Shown piece by piece: positions 18,698 through 26,886 of a stretch of DNA of 64,000 bases (position 1 is the stretch's first letter; every line of letters starts with the position of its first letter). A program made the position numbers and the translations under genes. The notes below the pieces were generated by a model. The model did not search any database and was not told the origin of the DNA. It worked only from the letters and a program-made list of their open reading frames with translations. This DNA comes from Amycolatopsis nalaikhensis (GTDB taxonomy: Bacteria; Actinomycetota; Actinomycetes; Mycobacteriales; Pseudonocardiaceae), in NCBI RefSeq assembly GCF_030264295.1, contig NZ_CP127173.1, positions 2,921,501-2,985,500 of the forward strand, in the 5' to 3' direction.

Positions 18698-18801
18698 GCC
18701 ACCGACGTTATGGATCTTGACCCGGGTGCGGCTTCGGTCGAAGAGCCGGACCGGCGGGCGCCCCCTCGGCCACTTGGCCGATCCCCGGGCGGGCCGATCG
18801 G

Positions 18802-18912
18802 TCAGTCGTCCTCGTTGTCCTCGGACCGCTCGGCTCGCCAGGCGCTGAACACGGTCCCGCCGATCAGCAGGACGACGACAGCCAGCACCACGAGTACGAC
18901 CTCGATGCCCAT
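18802..18912 (-). CDS. Small single-pass membrane protein (36 aa)
   Basis: A 36-residue peptide: an N-terminal hydrophobic helix ('MGIEVVLVVLAVVVLLIGG'), then a short acidic tail 'SAWRAERSEDNEDD'. GGGGGAA lies before ATG 18912. The hydrophobic-then-charged layout is typical of small bacterial membrane proteins. It is divergent from the GNAT gene at 18996 and stands 104 bp before the VanZ start on the same strand. Function unknown. Confidence 0.5.
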   Translation of the reverse strand: MGIEVVLVVLAVVVLLIGGTVFSAWRAERSEDNEDD

Positions 18913-18995
18913 GTTTCCCCCAGTCGCCGATCGTTCGCCTATCGCGCTCGCGTTAACAGGTGTTACGTAGCCGCCGCGCGTGCGAACCTGCGCAC

Positions 18996-19469
18996 ATGGT
19001 CCACGTGCGACGGTTGACCCCCGACGACGTCCCCGTGCTGCGCGAAATCCGGCTTCGCGCGCTCGCGGACACCTCGGAGAACTTCGGCTCGCTCGTCGCC
19101 GTCGAAGGCGCGAAGCCGGACGAGGAGTGGCGGGCGTGGCTTCGGGAACGCGCCTGGTTCGCCGCGTTCGACGGGGACGACGCCGTCGGGCTCGTCTGCG
19201 GCCTGCCCGGTGAGCCGGAATGGCTCCTCTTCTCGATGTGGGTTGCGCCACAGGCGCGGGGTCGCGGGCTGGCCGCGCGGCTCGTCGACGCCGTGCGGGG
19301 CGCGGCGGCGGAATCGGGCGCCGAAGCCATCGGCCTGCACGTCTTCGACGGGAACGACCGCGCCCGGCGGGTCTACGAGCGGCTCGGGTTCGTCCACACC
19401 GGTGAGTCGGAAATCATCGCCGGGAAGGGCAGGCGTAACCGGATGCGCCTTGCGCCGACCCGGGAATGA
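18996..19469 (+). CDS. GNAT-family N-acetyltransferase
   Basis: A 157-residue acetyltransferase. The acetyl-CoA-binding motif A is 'MWVAPQARGRGLAARLVDAV' (R/Q-x-x-G-x-G/A form), followed by 'LHVFDGNDRARRVYERLGFVHTGE', the usual motif B. The acceptor is unknown; RimI-like or antibiotic-modifying roles cannot be told apart. ATG 18996 is preferred to an upstream in-frame ATG at 18960. A Gfo/Idh/MocA gene follows 52 bp downstream. Confidence 0.88.
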   Translation: MVHVRRLTPDDVPVLREIRLRALADTSENFGSLVAVEGAKPDEEWRAWLRERAWFAAFDGDDAVGLVCGLPGEPEWLLFSMWVAPQARGRGLAARLVDAVRGAAAESGAEAIGLHVFDGNDRARRVYERLGFVHTGESEIIAGKGRRNRMRLAPTRE

Positions 19470-19521
19470 CCACGACGCTCGGCACGTCGAAGTCTTGTGC
19501 AGGGCAACGAAAGGAACGCTC

Positions 19522-20601
19522 ATGGCTCCGGTCCGGGTCGGCATCGTCGGGCTCAGCGCGAACGGCGGCTGGGCCGCCACCGCGCACGTGCCCGCGCTGG
19601 CCGCGGTGGACGGCTACGAGCTCCGCGCGCTGAGCGGGAGCAGCGCCGAGTCGGCGCGGGTGGCCGGGGAGAAGTACGGCGTGCCGCTGACCTTCGGCGA
19701 CGCGGGTGAGCTCGCGCGGCACCCCGAGGTGGACCTGGTCGTCGTCGCCGTGAAGGTGAGTGAGCACCGGGCGCTGATCGAGCCCGCGCTGGCCGCGGGC
19801 AAGCAGGTGCTGAGCGAGTGGCCGCTCGGCGTCAGCCTCGCCGAAAGCGAAGCGCTGACCGCGGCCGCCGCGGGCACCAAGACCGCCGTCGGCCTTCAAG
19901 GCCGGTCGGCGCCCGCGTTGCGCTACCTGCGTGACCTCATCAAGGACGGCTATGTCGGCCGCGTGCTGTCGACGTCGCTGATCGCCTCGGGCGCGAACTG
20001 GGGGCCGTCCGTGCGGGCCGGGCGCGACTACCAGCTGCACCCCGAAGGTGGCGCGACCATGCTCACCATCCCGTTCGCGCACACCGTCGACGCGCTCGAC
20101 ATGGTTCTCGGCCGCTTCACCGAGCTGTCGGCGACGATGGCGACCGTCCGGTCGCGGGTGCGGGACGAGGTCAGCGGCGAGTCCGTCGCGATGACCGCGC
20201 CGGACCAGATCGCCGTCACCGGGGTCCTGACCGGCGGCGCCGTCGCGTCGCTGCACCTGCGCGGTGGGACGTCGCCCGCGACCGACTTCCACTGGGAGAT
20301 CAACGGCACCGAAGGCACCCTGGTCGTCAACGCCGCGGATCCGCTGTTCTGGATCGCGAAGCTGACCCTGCGCGGCAGCCGGACCGGCACCCTCGAACGG
20401 CTCACCGTGCCCGCGCGCTACGAGCTGCCGCAGCTCGCTGGGCGCAGCGCCGAGCCGTCTTACAACGTCGCGCACGCCTACGCGCGGCACCTCAAGGGCG
20501 ACCTGCCGGACTTCGCGCACGCCCTGCGGGTGCACCGGGTGCTCGACGCCGTCCAGCGGTCGGCCGACACCGGAAAGCGGATTCTCCCAGACGGGGAGTA
20601 A
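19522..20601 (+). CDS. Gfo/Idh/MocA-family NAD(P)-dependent oxidoreductase
   Basis: A 359-residue sugar or polyol dehydrogenase-like protein. The N-terminal Rossmann fold has 'VRVGIVGLSANGGWAATAHVPAL' and later 'KQVLSEWPLGVSLAES'. The family's catalytic Lys in 'EKP' is replaced by Trp (EWPLG), as in Gal80-like non-classical members, so catalysis is doubtful. The C-terminal beta-sheet domain includes 'GGATMLTIPFAHTVDAL'. AAAGGAA lies before ATG 19522. Its stop is embedded in the upstream part of the palindromic region ahead of the hydrolase gene. Confidence 0.85.
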   Translation: MAPVRVGIVGLSANGGWAATAHVPALAAVDGYELRALSGSSAESARVAGEKYGVPLTFGDAGELARHPEVDLVVVAVKVSEHRALIEPALAAGKQVLSEWPLGVSLAESEALTAAAAGTKTAVGLQGRSAPALRYLRDLIKDGYVGRVLSTSLIASGANWGPSVRAGRDYQLHPEGGATMLTIPFAHTVDALDMVLGRFTELSATMATVRSRVRDEVSGESVAMTAPDQIAVTGVLTGGAVASLHLRGGTSPATDFHWEINGTEGTLVVNAADPLFWIAKLTLRGSRTGTLERLTVPARYELPQLAGRSAEPSYNVAHAYARHLKGDLPDFAHALRVHRVLDAVQRSADTGKRILPDGE

Positions 20602-20604
20602 CTG

Positions 20605-20618
20605 TTACTCTCGGGTAA
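20605..20618. promoter_or_regulatory. TTACYNNNNRGTAA operator-like box 3, at the alpha/beta-hydrolase start
   Basis: TTACTCTCGGGTAA; its last base is the A of the hydrolase ATG. It overlaps a second, perfect dyad GAGTAACTGTTACTC (20596-20610). A regulator bound here would block transcription or translation start directly. Same consensus as the fadE5 and etfD/TetR boxes. Confidence 0.6.
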
Positions 20619-21397
20619 TGGACGATGTCGTCTACGACCGCGCGGGCACCGGTGAGCCGCTGGTGCTCATCCACGGCATCGGTCACCGGCGCCAGGCGTG
20701 GACGCCGGTGTTGCCGCTGCTCACGCCGCACCGCGACGTCATCGCCGTCGACCTGCCCGGCTTCGGCGAGTCGCCCGAGCCGTCGCGCGGCTACGGCATC
20801 GAGCCCGCGCTGGTGATGTTCAAGGAGCTCTTCACCGATCTCGGGATCGACCGGCCGCACGTCGCCGGCAACTCGCTCGGCGGCCTGCTGTCGCTGGCCC
20901 TCGGCCAGGCCGGGCTCGTCCGCAGCGTCACGGCGTTGTCGCCGGCCGGGCTGTGGAACCGGACCCAGAAGATCTACGCCGTCTCCATGCTCAAGGCGCA
21001 CCGCGCGCTCGCCCAGCGCACGCCGCCGCACGTCGTGCGCCGCCTCGCCGCGACGGCCGCCGGGCGCAAGGCGCTGACCGGGATGATCGTCGGCAAGCCC
21101 GCCCTGCAGACCGTGGACGACGTCGTCGAGGACGCCCACGCGCTCGCGACCGCGCCGGGCTTCGAGCCCACCGCCGCCGAGTCGCGCGGCGGCTTCCGGT
21201 TCACCGGCCCGGTCACCGGCGTCCCGGTGACCATCGCGTGGGCCGAGCACGACCGGATCCTCGCCCGGCCTCGCGTGGCCGACCTGCGGAAGGTCGCGCC
21301 GGACGGGACGTTCCGGCTGCTGCCCGGCTGCGGGCACGTGCCGATGAACGACGACCCGGCGCTCGTCGCGCGGGTGCTGCTCGACGGCAGCCGTTAG
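20618..21397 (+). CDS. Alpha/beta-fold hydrolase
   Basis: A 259-residue hydrolase. It has the oxyanion-hole region 'PLVLIHGIGHRRQAW', the nucleophile elbow 'VAGNSLGGLLSLAL' (Ser in GNSLGG), an acid in 'WAEHDRILA' and the histidine 'LPGCGHVPMNDDP'. The substrate is not evident; the shared operator with fadE5 hints at lipid or acyl-ester metabolism. ATG 20618 lies 16 bp after the oxidoreductase stop with no good ribosome site, so it may be leaderless or coupled. Confidence 0.87.
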   Translation: MDDVVYDRAGTGEPLVLIHGIGHRRQAWTPVLPLLTPHRDVIAVDLPGFGESPEPSRGYGIEPALVMFKELFTDLGIDRPHVAGNSLGGLLSLALGQAGLVRSVTALSPAGLWNRTQKIYAVSMLKAHRALAQRTPPHVVRRLAATAAGRKALTGMIVGKPALQTVDDVVEDAHALATAPGFEPTAAESRGGFRFTGPVTGVPVTIAWAEHDRILARPRVADLRKVAPDGTFRLLPGCGHVPMNDDPALVARVLLDGSR

Positions 21398-21418
21398 GTG
21401 ACATTCGGTTCACGTCCG
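21397..21418 (+). promoter_or_regulatory. Candidate PHO box upstream of the 5'-nucleotidase gene
   Basis: Two adjacent 11-base units, GGTGACATTCG and GTTCACGTCCG, agree at 7 of 11 positions; the second matches the actinomycete PhoP direct-repeat core GTTCAC. It lies about 95 bp before the nucleotidase start. Phosphate control of secreted nucleotidases is known in related bacteria; here it is inference. Confidence 0.35.
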
Positions 21419-21513
21419 TCTTTTGCCCCTGGCAGCTGACTCGTCCGCGAGGCAGAATCCTCCGCCGTGCGCCCGTTCGGGGACCTTGGGCGCGAACTGG
21501 AGGAAGAACACGC

Positions 21514-23205
21514 ATGAGGCTTTCAACCCGGCTCGCGGTGTGCGCCGCGGCCGCACTGGCGACGACGGCGGTGACCACCGCCCCCGCGTTCGCCGGGCAG
21601 CGTCCGGACCCCACCACCGACGTCCGGATCATCACGTTCAACGACTTCCACGGCAACCTCGAGCCGCCGTCCGGTTCGAGCGGTCGCGTGACGCAGTCCG
21701 ACGGGACCACTGTGGACGCCGGCGGCGCCGCGTACCTGGCGACGCACGTGAAGGAGCTGCGTTCGCAGGTGCGCAACTCGCTCCTCTTCTCCGCCGGGGA
21801 CAACGTCGGCGCGTCGCCGGTGATCTCGGCGCTGTTCCACGACGAGCCGACCATCGACTTCCTCAACCAGCTCGGCGTGAGCGCGTCCGTCGTCGGCAAC
21901 CACGAGTTCGACGAGGGGTACCAGGAACTGCGGCGCATGCAGTCCGGCGGCTGCCACCCGACCGACGGTTGCCAGTTCGAGAAGACGTTCGAGGGTGCGG
22001 ACTTCCCGTTCCTCGGGTCCAATGTGTACTTCACCAACGGCCTGCCCGCGTTGTTGCCGTTCACCGTGAAGTTCTCCGGCGGGGTCCCGATCGGCGTCAT
22101 CGGCGCCACGCTGAAGGACCTGCCGACCGTCGTCACGCCGGAGGCCATCAAGGGCCTGAAGTTCGGGGACGAGGTCGAGGCGATCAACCGCACCGCGAAC
22201 CTGCTCGACTTCTTCGGCGTCAAGTCCCAGGTCGTGCTGCTGCACCAGGGCGACAACACCGAGGCGACCGGCCCGAACGACTGCAAGACGCTGCCCGGCC
22301 CGGCCACCGCCATCGCGAAGGCGGTGACCCCGAAGGTCGACGCGATCTTCACCGGCCACAGCCATCAGCAGTACAACTGCGTCATCAACGACCCGGCGGG
22401 TCAGCCGCGCACGGTCATCCAGGGCTCGTCGTTCGGCCGCCTGCTGTCCGTGGTGGACCTGAAGATCGACCTGAAGACGCGCGACGTCGTGCGGGCGCAG
22501 ACCAAGGCGCACAACGAGATCGTCACGCGCACGGTGACGCCGGACCCGGCCGTGGCCGCGCTGGTCGCCGACGCCAAGACGAAGGCCGCGCCGATCGCGA
22601 ACAAGCAGGTCGGCACCATCACCGCGGACCTGCCGGCGGCGGGCAACGCGGCCGGTGAGTCCTCGCTCGGCGACGTCATCGCCGACGCGCAGCTCGCGGG
22701 CACGCAGTCGAACAACGCGGTCGTCGCGATCACCAACCCGGGTGGCATCCGCGCCGACCTGACGTACAAGTCCTCGGCGAACGGCGAGGGCGACGGCGTG
22801 GTCACCTACGGCGAGGCGTTCACCGTCCAGCCGTTCGCGAACATCATGCAGACCATCACGCTGACCGGCGCGAACCTGAAGAACGTGCTGGAGCAGCAGT
22901 GGCAGGGCACGACCACGCGCATCCTGCAGATCTCGAGCTCGCTGCACTACAGCTACTCGGCGTCCGCGCCGCAGGGCTCGCGGATCTCGAACATCACGAT
23001 CAACGGCACGCCGGTCGACCCGGCCGCGTCGTACCGCGTGTCGGTGAACAACTTCCTCGCCGCCGGCGGGGACGGCTTCACCGAGTTCACGAAGGGCACG
23101 GACCTGGCGGGCGGGCCGGTCGACCTGGACGCGTTCATCGCGTACCTGGGCGCCCACCCGAACCTGGCCCCGCCCGCGGCGGACCGGATCACCCGCCTGC
23201 CGTAG
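21514..23205 (+). CDS. Secreted 5'-nucleotidase / UDP-sugar hydrolase family protein
   Basis: A 563-residue exported phosphoesterase that releases phosphate from nucleotides. It has a Sec signal peptide (about 1-28, ending AFA|G), then the metallophosphatase motifs: FNDFHGN (D44, H46), GNHEFDEG (N129, H130) and GHSH (281-284). The C-terminal 5'-nucleotidase domain (about 370-560) carries 'NPGGIRADL' and 'YRVSVNNFLAAGGDGF'. No cell-wall anchor is visible, so it is probably free. GGAGGAA lies before ATG 21514. Confidence 0.93.
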   Translation: MRLSTRLAVCAAAALATTAVTTAPAFAGQRPDPTTDVRIITFNDFHGNLEPPSGSSGRVTQSDGTTVDAGGAAYLATHVKELRSQVRNSLLFSAGDNVGASPVISALFHDEPTIDFLNQLGVSASVVGNHEFDEGYQELRRMQSGGCHPTDGCQFEKTFEGADFPFLGSNVYFTNGLPALLPFTVKFSGGVPIGVIGATLKDLPTVVTPEAIKGLKFGDEVEAINRTANLLDFFGVKSQVVLLHQGDNTEATGPNDCKTLPGPATAIAKAVTPKVDAIFTGHSHQQYNCVINDPAGQPRTVIQGSSFGRLLSVVDLKIDLKTRDVVRAQTKAHNEIVTRTVTPDPAVAALVADAKTKAAPIANKQVGTITADLPAAGNAAGESSLGDVIADAQLAGTQSNNAVVAITNPGGIRADLTYKSSANGEGDGVVTYGEAFTVQPFANIMQTITLTGANLKNVLEQQWQGTTTRILQISSSLHYSYSASAPQGSRISNITINGTPVDPAASYRVSVNNFLAAGGDGFTEFTKGTDLAGGPVDLDAFIAYLGAHPNLAPPAADRITRLP

Positions 23206-23243
23206 TTCCCGTTTTTGCAAGACGCCGGGTCGACAATGGACCC

Positions 23244-23582
23244 ATGACGACCTGGGAAGACGTCGTGCGCCTGGCCTCCGGGTTACCGGAGGTCGAGGCG
23301 TCGACCTGGTACCGCACGCCCGCGCTGAAGGTGGCGGGCAAGGGGTTCGCGCGGCTGCGCACCGAGGCCGAGGGTGGCCTGGTGGTGATGTGCGGCCTCG
23401 ACGAGAAGGCCGCGTTGCTGGACTCCGGCGACGCGGCCTTCTTCACGACCCCGCACTACGACGGCCACGGCTCGATCATCGTCGACCTCGAGCGCGTCGA
23501 CGTCGGTCAGCTGCGTGAGCTGCTCGAAGAGGCGTGGCGGCGGAAGGCGCCGAAGCGGCTCACCACTTCAGCTCGCCCTTGA
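23244..23582 (+). CDS. MmcQ/YjbR-family protein
   Basis: A 112-residue protein with the CyaY-like double-wing fold of MmcQ/YjbR: 'MTTWEDVVRLASGLPEVEA', 'TPALKVAGKGFARL' and C-terminal 'DVGQLRELLEEAWRRKAPKRL'. These proteins are predicted DNA-binding, with no settled role. Its 3' end overlaps the convergent GNAT gene by 23 bp. Confidence 0.85.
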   Translation: MTTWEDVVRLASGLPEVEASTWYRTPALKVAGKGFARLRTEAEGGLVVMCGLDEKAALLDSGDAAFFTTPHYDGHGSIIVDLERVDVGQLRELLEEAWRRKAPKRLTTSARP

Positions 23583-24093
23583 GCATGCTCATCAGGATCA
23601 TGTCGTGGCGCGTTCCGTCCTGCGCGACGAAGGCCTCGCGGTGGCGGCCCTCCTCGACGAACCCGACCTTGCGGTAGACGTGCCGCGCGACCTCGTTCTC
23701 CGCGACCACCCACAGCGTGATCTGGTGCAGCCGCATGTTGTTGAAGCCGTAGCGGCACATCAGGCGCAGCGCCTCGGTGCCGTAGCCGCCGCCGTTGCGG
23801 AACTCGGGGTCGCCGATGTAGATGTCGAGCTCGGCCTCGCCGATCTCGGGCTCGGCGTCGCGCAGGTCGACGACGCCGATGAGCCGCTGGCCACGGGCTT
23901 CGATCCCGAGGACGACCGAGTCGTAGGTGTTGACCGGGCGTTCCTCGGCGCGCTTGCGCAGCTGCGCGAGCGACCGCGGGTGGCCGTTGGTCATCCAGCG
24001 CCCGACCTCGGGGTCGTGCACCCATTCGTAGAGCTTCTCCGCGTCCTCCGGCTCGAGCGCGCGCAGCCGGACGAGCTCCCCCTGGAGCAGCAT
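23560..24093 (-). CDS. GNAT-family N-acetyltransferase (RimJ/RimL-like)
   Basis: A 177-residue acetyltransferase of the RimJ/RimL-like branch. Typical blocks are 'GELVRLRALEPEDAEKLYEWVHDPEVGRW', 'LDIYIGDPEFRNGGGYGTEALRL' (acetyl-CoA loop) and 'VFRKVGFVEEGRHREAF'-like 'VYRKVGFVEEGRHREA'. Acceptors in this group are ribosomal protein N-termini or small molecules; unassigned here. It starts 8 bp after the stop of the deazaflavin-dependent reductase gene, so both form an operon. Confidence 0.88.
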   Translation of the reverse strand: MLLQGELVRLRALEPEDAEKLYEWVHDPEVGRWMTNGHPRSLAQLRKRAEERPVNTYDSVVLGIEARGQRLIGVVDLRDAEPEIGEAELDIYIGDPEFRNGGGYGTEALRLMCRYGFNNMRLHQITLWVVAENEVARHVYRKVGFVEEGRHREAFVAQDGTRHDMILMSMLKGELKW

Positions 24094-24101
24094 CGCTCTC
24101 C

Positions 24102-24479
24102 CTACTCCCGCTTGAGCAGCAGGAAGTCGTGGACGTTCAGCAGGCCGAGCGCCTGCCGGATCGGTACCGGCATGGCCTGCCGCGACTCATCATGCACGAG
24201 CTCGGCGCCGCGCACCTCGATGTTTTTCCCGCGGCTGACGAGCGTGCAGCCGTCGGCGGCCAGCACGTTCTTGACCCAGTCGGCGTCCGGCCCGTAGGTC
24301 AGCGCGACGACGAAGCCGTCCGGCCGGCGGAAGACGTTGACCGGCGTGCGGAACTCGCGGCCGGACTTCCGTCCCTTGTGGACGACCATGGCGAAGCCGG
24401 GGGCCCAGCCGGCGATGTGCTTCAGGACCTGGTTGGTCGCCACGCGGTTGAAGCGGGCGACCCGCTTGGGGAGCACCAT
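24102..24479 (-). CDS. Nitroreductase/deazaflavin (F420)-dependent reductase-like protein (DUF385)
   Basis: A 125-residue split-barrel protein with 'VVHKGRKSGREFRTPVNVF' and 'FVVALTYGPDADWVKNVLAADGCTLVSRGKNIEV', the F420-binding pattern of the Ddn/DUF385 group. Members reduce or bind substrates with coenzyme F420 in actinomycetes. Substrate unknown. It leads a two-gene unit with the GNAT gene and is divergent from the hypothetical gene at 24566. Confidence 0.85.
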   Translation of the reverse strand: MVLPKRVARFNRVATNQVLKHIAGWAPGFAMVVHKGRKSGREFRTPVNVFRRPDGFVVALTYGPDADWVKNVLAADGCTLVSRGKNIEVRGAELVHDESRQAMPVPIRQALGLLNVHDFLLLKRE

Positions 24480-24565
24480 CGGCGGATAATATCAACGCTC
24501 GATGAATTATTCGAGCGGTGACCCCGGCTCCCGCCGCGGGTTGACCCGATGGTGGGATATGGCGC

Positions 24566-25216
24566 ATGTCGACCGCATGGCCGCTGCGCCAGGACCCGGA
24601 AGCGCCGGTCATCATCGCGTACGCGCTGGTTTCCGACCCCGACTCGCTGGGGTTCGTGGTCCTGGACGACGAGGACGACTGGTTCATCAGCGACGGCACC
24701 GAGCTGTCCGACGACGTGCTGGTCAACCGCGAAAGCTTCCGGAAGATGTCGCTGCGCGAGGCCGTCGAGCTGCTGCCGCAGCTGGCCGCGCTGAAGGACC
24801 TGCCGACGGGCATGGCCGCCGACTGGGATCCCGAGCGCCGCACGTGGCTGCTGTCGTCGGTGACCGGCTCCGACGACGAAGACGAGGACATCCGGCTGCT
24901 CACCCAGCGGCGCGCGGCGTGGGAGTTCGAAGGCTCCCCGGACGACGAAGCGCAGATCAGCAGCGGCCTCACCGAAATCCCGACCGGCCCCGAGCAGCCG
25001 GTGCGCGCGGTCCGGCAGGTCGTCCGCGAGCAGGACGGCACCTGGCTGTTCGTCGGCTTCGAGGTCCCCGAGGCGGAGGACTTCGAGGTCGAGGGCTTGG
25101 AGCTGGAGCACGTCGCGAACCTGTACCCGGACGTCCGCACGGTGCTGAAGGCCGCGCCCGGCCAGGTGTACGACCGCGCGACGCCGGACTCCGAGTGGGA
25201 GCTCGTCGAAGGCTGA
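24566..25216 (+). CDS. Acidic hypothetical protein
   Basis: A 216-residue soluble protein I cannot assign. It is rich in Asp and Glu ('LDDEDDWFISDGTELSDD', 'GSDDEDEDIRLL'), with no signal peptide or membrane segment. The N-terminal half has a 'PEAPVIIAYALVSDPDSLGFVVLD' strand-rich start; the C-terminal half has 'VRAVRQVVREQDGTWLFVGFEVPE'. The layout suggests two small mixed alpha/beta domains. No neighbour explains it. The ECF42 promoter candidate for the next gene starts 19 bp past its stop. Confidence 0.7.
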   Translation: MSTAWPLRQDPEAPVIIAYALVSDPDSLGFVVLDDEDDWFISDGTELSDDVLVNRESFRKMSLREAVELLPQLAALKDLPTGMAADWDPERRTWLLSSVTGSDDEDEDIRLLTQRRAAWEFEGSPDDEAQISSGLTEIPTGPEQPVRAVRQVVREQDGTWLFVGFEVPEAEDFEVEGLELEHVANLYPDVRTVLKAAPGQVYDRATPDSEWELVEG

Positions 25217-25234
25217 GAAAAGTTTCGGCGCGGT

Positions 25235-25262
25235 TGTCCTCGGGACGCCGGAGCCGTTCGTC
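25235..25262 (+). promoter_or_regulatory. Candidate ECF42-type promoter
   Basis: TGTCCT (25235-25240) and CGTC (25259-25262) are separated by 18 bases and lie about 50 bp before the DGPF gene start. ECF42 sigma factors are reported to read a TGTC-type -35 and a CG-containing -10 before DGPF genes. The -35 here departs from TGTCGA, so confidence is modest. Confidence 0.4.
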
Positions 25263-25314
25263 CTTACAGTGAGAGCCGGCGATCGGCGCCGGCCGGGACC
25301 TGTGAGGAGCAGCC

Positions 25315-25665
25315 ATGCCCAAGTACGCCGCGATCATCTACGCCTCCGACGTCGACCCGACGCAGCCCGAAGCGGCGGACATGATGAAGGACTACGACGA
25401 GTTCGGCGCGGGCGCGCACGCGGTCATCCGCGGCGGCGCGGCGCTGTACCCGACGGCGACCGCGACCACGGTCCGCGTCACCGGCGGCAAGGGCGGCGAC
25501 GTCGTCACCACCGACGGCCCGTACGCGGAGACGAAGGAAGCGCTGACCGGCTTCTACCTGCTGGAGTGCGCCGACCTCGACGAAGCCGTCAAGGTCGCGT
25601 CGCGCATCCCGGGCGCGTGGGACGGCGCGATCGAGGTCCGGCCGGTCGTCGACTTCGGCAAGTGA
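25315..25665 (+). CDS. DGPF (YCII-related) domain protein
   Basis: A 116-residue YCII-fold protein that contains its signature as TDGPYAETKEALTGFYLLE. DGPF proteins are paired with ECF42 sigma factors in many actinomycetes; the enzymatic role is unknown. GAGGAG lies before ATG 25315. Its TGA overlaps the GTG of the sigma gene (GTGA), giving tight coupling. Confidence 0.92.
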   Translation: MPKYAAIIYASDVDPTQPEAADMMKDYDEFGAGAHAVIRGGAALYPTATATTVRVTGGKGGDVVTTDGPYAETKEALTGFYLLECADLDEAVKVASRIPGAWDGAIEVRPVVDFGK

Positions 25666-26849
25666 CCGGCGCCGGGGACGCGGTCGCGCGGCTGGTCCGG
25701 GACGAGGGCACCCGGGTACTGGCCACGCTGGTCCGCGTCACCGGCAGCGTCGACCTGGCCGAGGACGCGGTCCAGGACGCCGTCGTGCGCGCGTTGGAGA
25801 CGTGGCCGCGCGACGGCGTCCCGGACAACCCGCGTGGCTGGCTGCTGGTGGCGGCCCGCCGCCGCGCCGTGGACGTGGTCCGCCGCGAGGCGAAGAGGCT
25901 CGGGAAGGAGGCGGACGCGATGCCGGCGGTCGACCCGCACCCGCACCCGGACCCGGTCTCCGTCCGCGACGACCTGCTGCGCCTGGTGTTCACGTGCTGC
26001 CACCCGGCGTTGTCGCTGGACGCCCAAGTCGCCTTGGCGCTCCGGACCTTGGGCGGTTTGTCGACCGCGGAGGTCGCCCGCGGCCTGCTGGTCCCCGAGG
26101 CGACGATGGCGAAGCGCCTGACGCGCGCGAAGCAGAAGATCGCCCAGGCACGGATCCCGTACCGGGTGCCGTCGGCGGAGGAACTGCCCGCGCGGCTGGC
26201 CGGGGTGGCGTCGACGGTGTACCTGATCTTCAACGAGGGCTACACGGGCCGTGACTCGCTGCTGTCCGAGGGAGTCCGCCTGGCCCGGTTGCTGGTTTCG
26301 CTGATGCCGGATGAGCCGACAGCGCTGGGGTTGCTGGCGTTGGTGCTGCTGCAGGACGCCCGCCGCGCGGCCCGGTTCTCGTCGGGGTTGCCGGTGCTGC
26401 TGGCCGAGCAGGACCGTTCGCGGTGGGACTTCGCGCTGATCAAGGAGGGCGTCGAGCTGGTCGGCCGCGGCCTGCGCCGCACCCCGTCGAAGCCGAACCC
26501 GTACGTGGTCCAGGCGGCGATCGCGGCCTGCCACGACCTGGCCCCGACGTACGCGGAGACGAACTGGGACGCGGTGATTTCCTGGTACGACGTGCTGTTG
26601 ACGGTCCAGGACACCCCGGTGGTCCGTCTGAACCGAGCGGCGGCGGTGGCAGAACGCGACGGCCCGGCCGCGGGACTGGCGTTGGTGGACGCGTTGCCGG
26701 GGCTGGCGGATTACCCGTGGTGGCACGCGTCGCGGGCGGAGTTGTTGCACCGCTTGGGTTCGCCGTCGGCTCTCGGGGCTTTGGCCCGTGCGGAGGAAAC
26801 GGGACTTCCGGCGCCGCACTTGGCGCATTTGCGCAACAGAATGGAATAA
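25662..26849 (+). CDS. ECF42-type RNA polymerase sigma factor with C-terminal TPR-like extension
   Basis: A 395-residue sigma factor. Region 2 is in 'TRVLATLVRVTGSVDLAEDAVQDAVVRALETWPRDGVPDNPRGWLL' (about 15-60), and region 4 in 'DAQVALALRTLGGLSTAEVARGLLVPEATMAKRLTRAKQKI'. Unlike most ECF factors, about 210 helical residues follow (185-395), including 'VYLIFNEGYTG' and 'VRLNRAAAVAERDGPAAGLALVDAL', the ECF42 extension. No anti-sigma gene is present; the extension is thought to act instead. GTG 25662 overlaps the DGPF stop. A terminator follows. Confidence 0.92.
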   Translation: MTGAGDAVARLVRDEGTRVLATLVRVTGSVDLAEDAVQDAVVRALETWPRDGVPDNPRGWLLVAARRRAVDVVRREAKRLGKEADAMPAVDPHPHPDPVSVRDDLLRLVFTCCHPALSLDAQVALALRTLGGLSTAEVARGLLVPEATMAKRLTRAKQKIAQARIPYRVPSAEELPARLAGVASTVYLIFNEGYTGRDSLLSEGVRLARLLVSLMPDEPTALGLLALVLLQDARRAARFSSGLPVLLAEQDRSRWDFALIKEGVELVGRGLRRTPSKPNPYVVQAAIAACHDLAPTYAETNWDAVISWYDVLLTVQDTPVVRLNRAAAVAERDGPAAGLALVDALPGLADYPWWHASRAELLHRLGSPSALGALARAEETGLPAPHLAHLRNRME

Positions 26850-26850
26850 C

Positions 26851-26880
26851 GAAAACCCCGGGCGAAATGCCCGGGGTTTC
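26851..26880. terminator. Bidirectional terminator between the ECF42 gene and tRNA-Gly
   Basis: GAAAACCCCGGGC and GCCCGGGGTTTC form a 12-bp stem with a small loop. T-tracts exist on both sides, so it can serve the sigma gene (+) and the tRNA (-). Confidence 0.8.
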
Positions 26881-26886
26881 GGTGAG

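Noticed and set aside
18953-18967. GTTAACAGGTGTTAC as another copy of the fadE5-type box
   Set aside because: It does not fit TTACYNNNNRGTAA; it is a different, imperfect dyad with a one-base slip between its arms.
20698-21513. Long N-terminal extension of the 5'-nucleotidase
   Set aside because: It lies over the hydrolase gene in another frame, and the signal peptide begins at ATG 21514 behind GGAGGAA.
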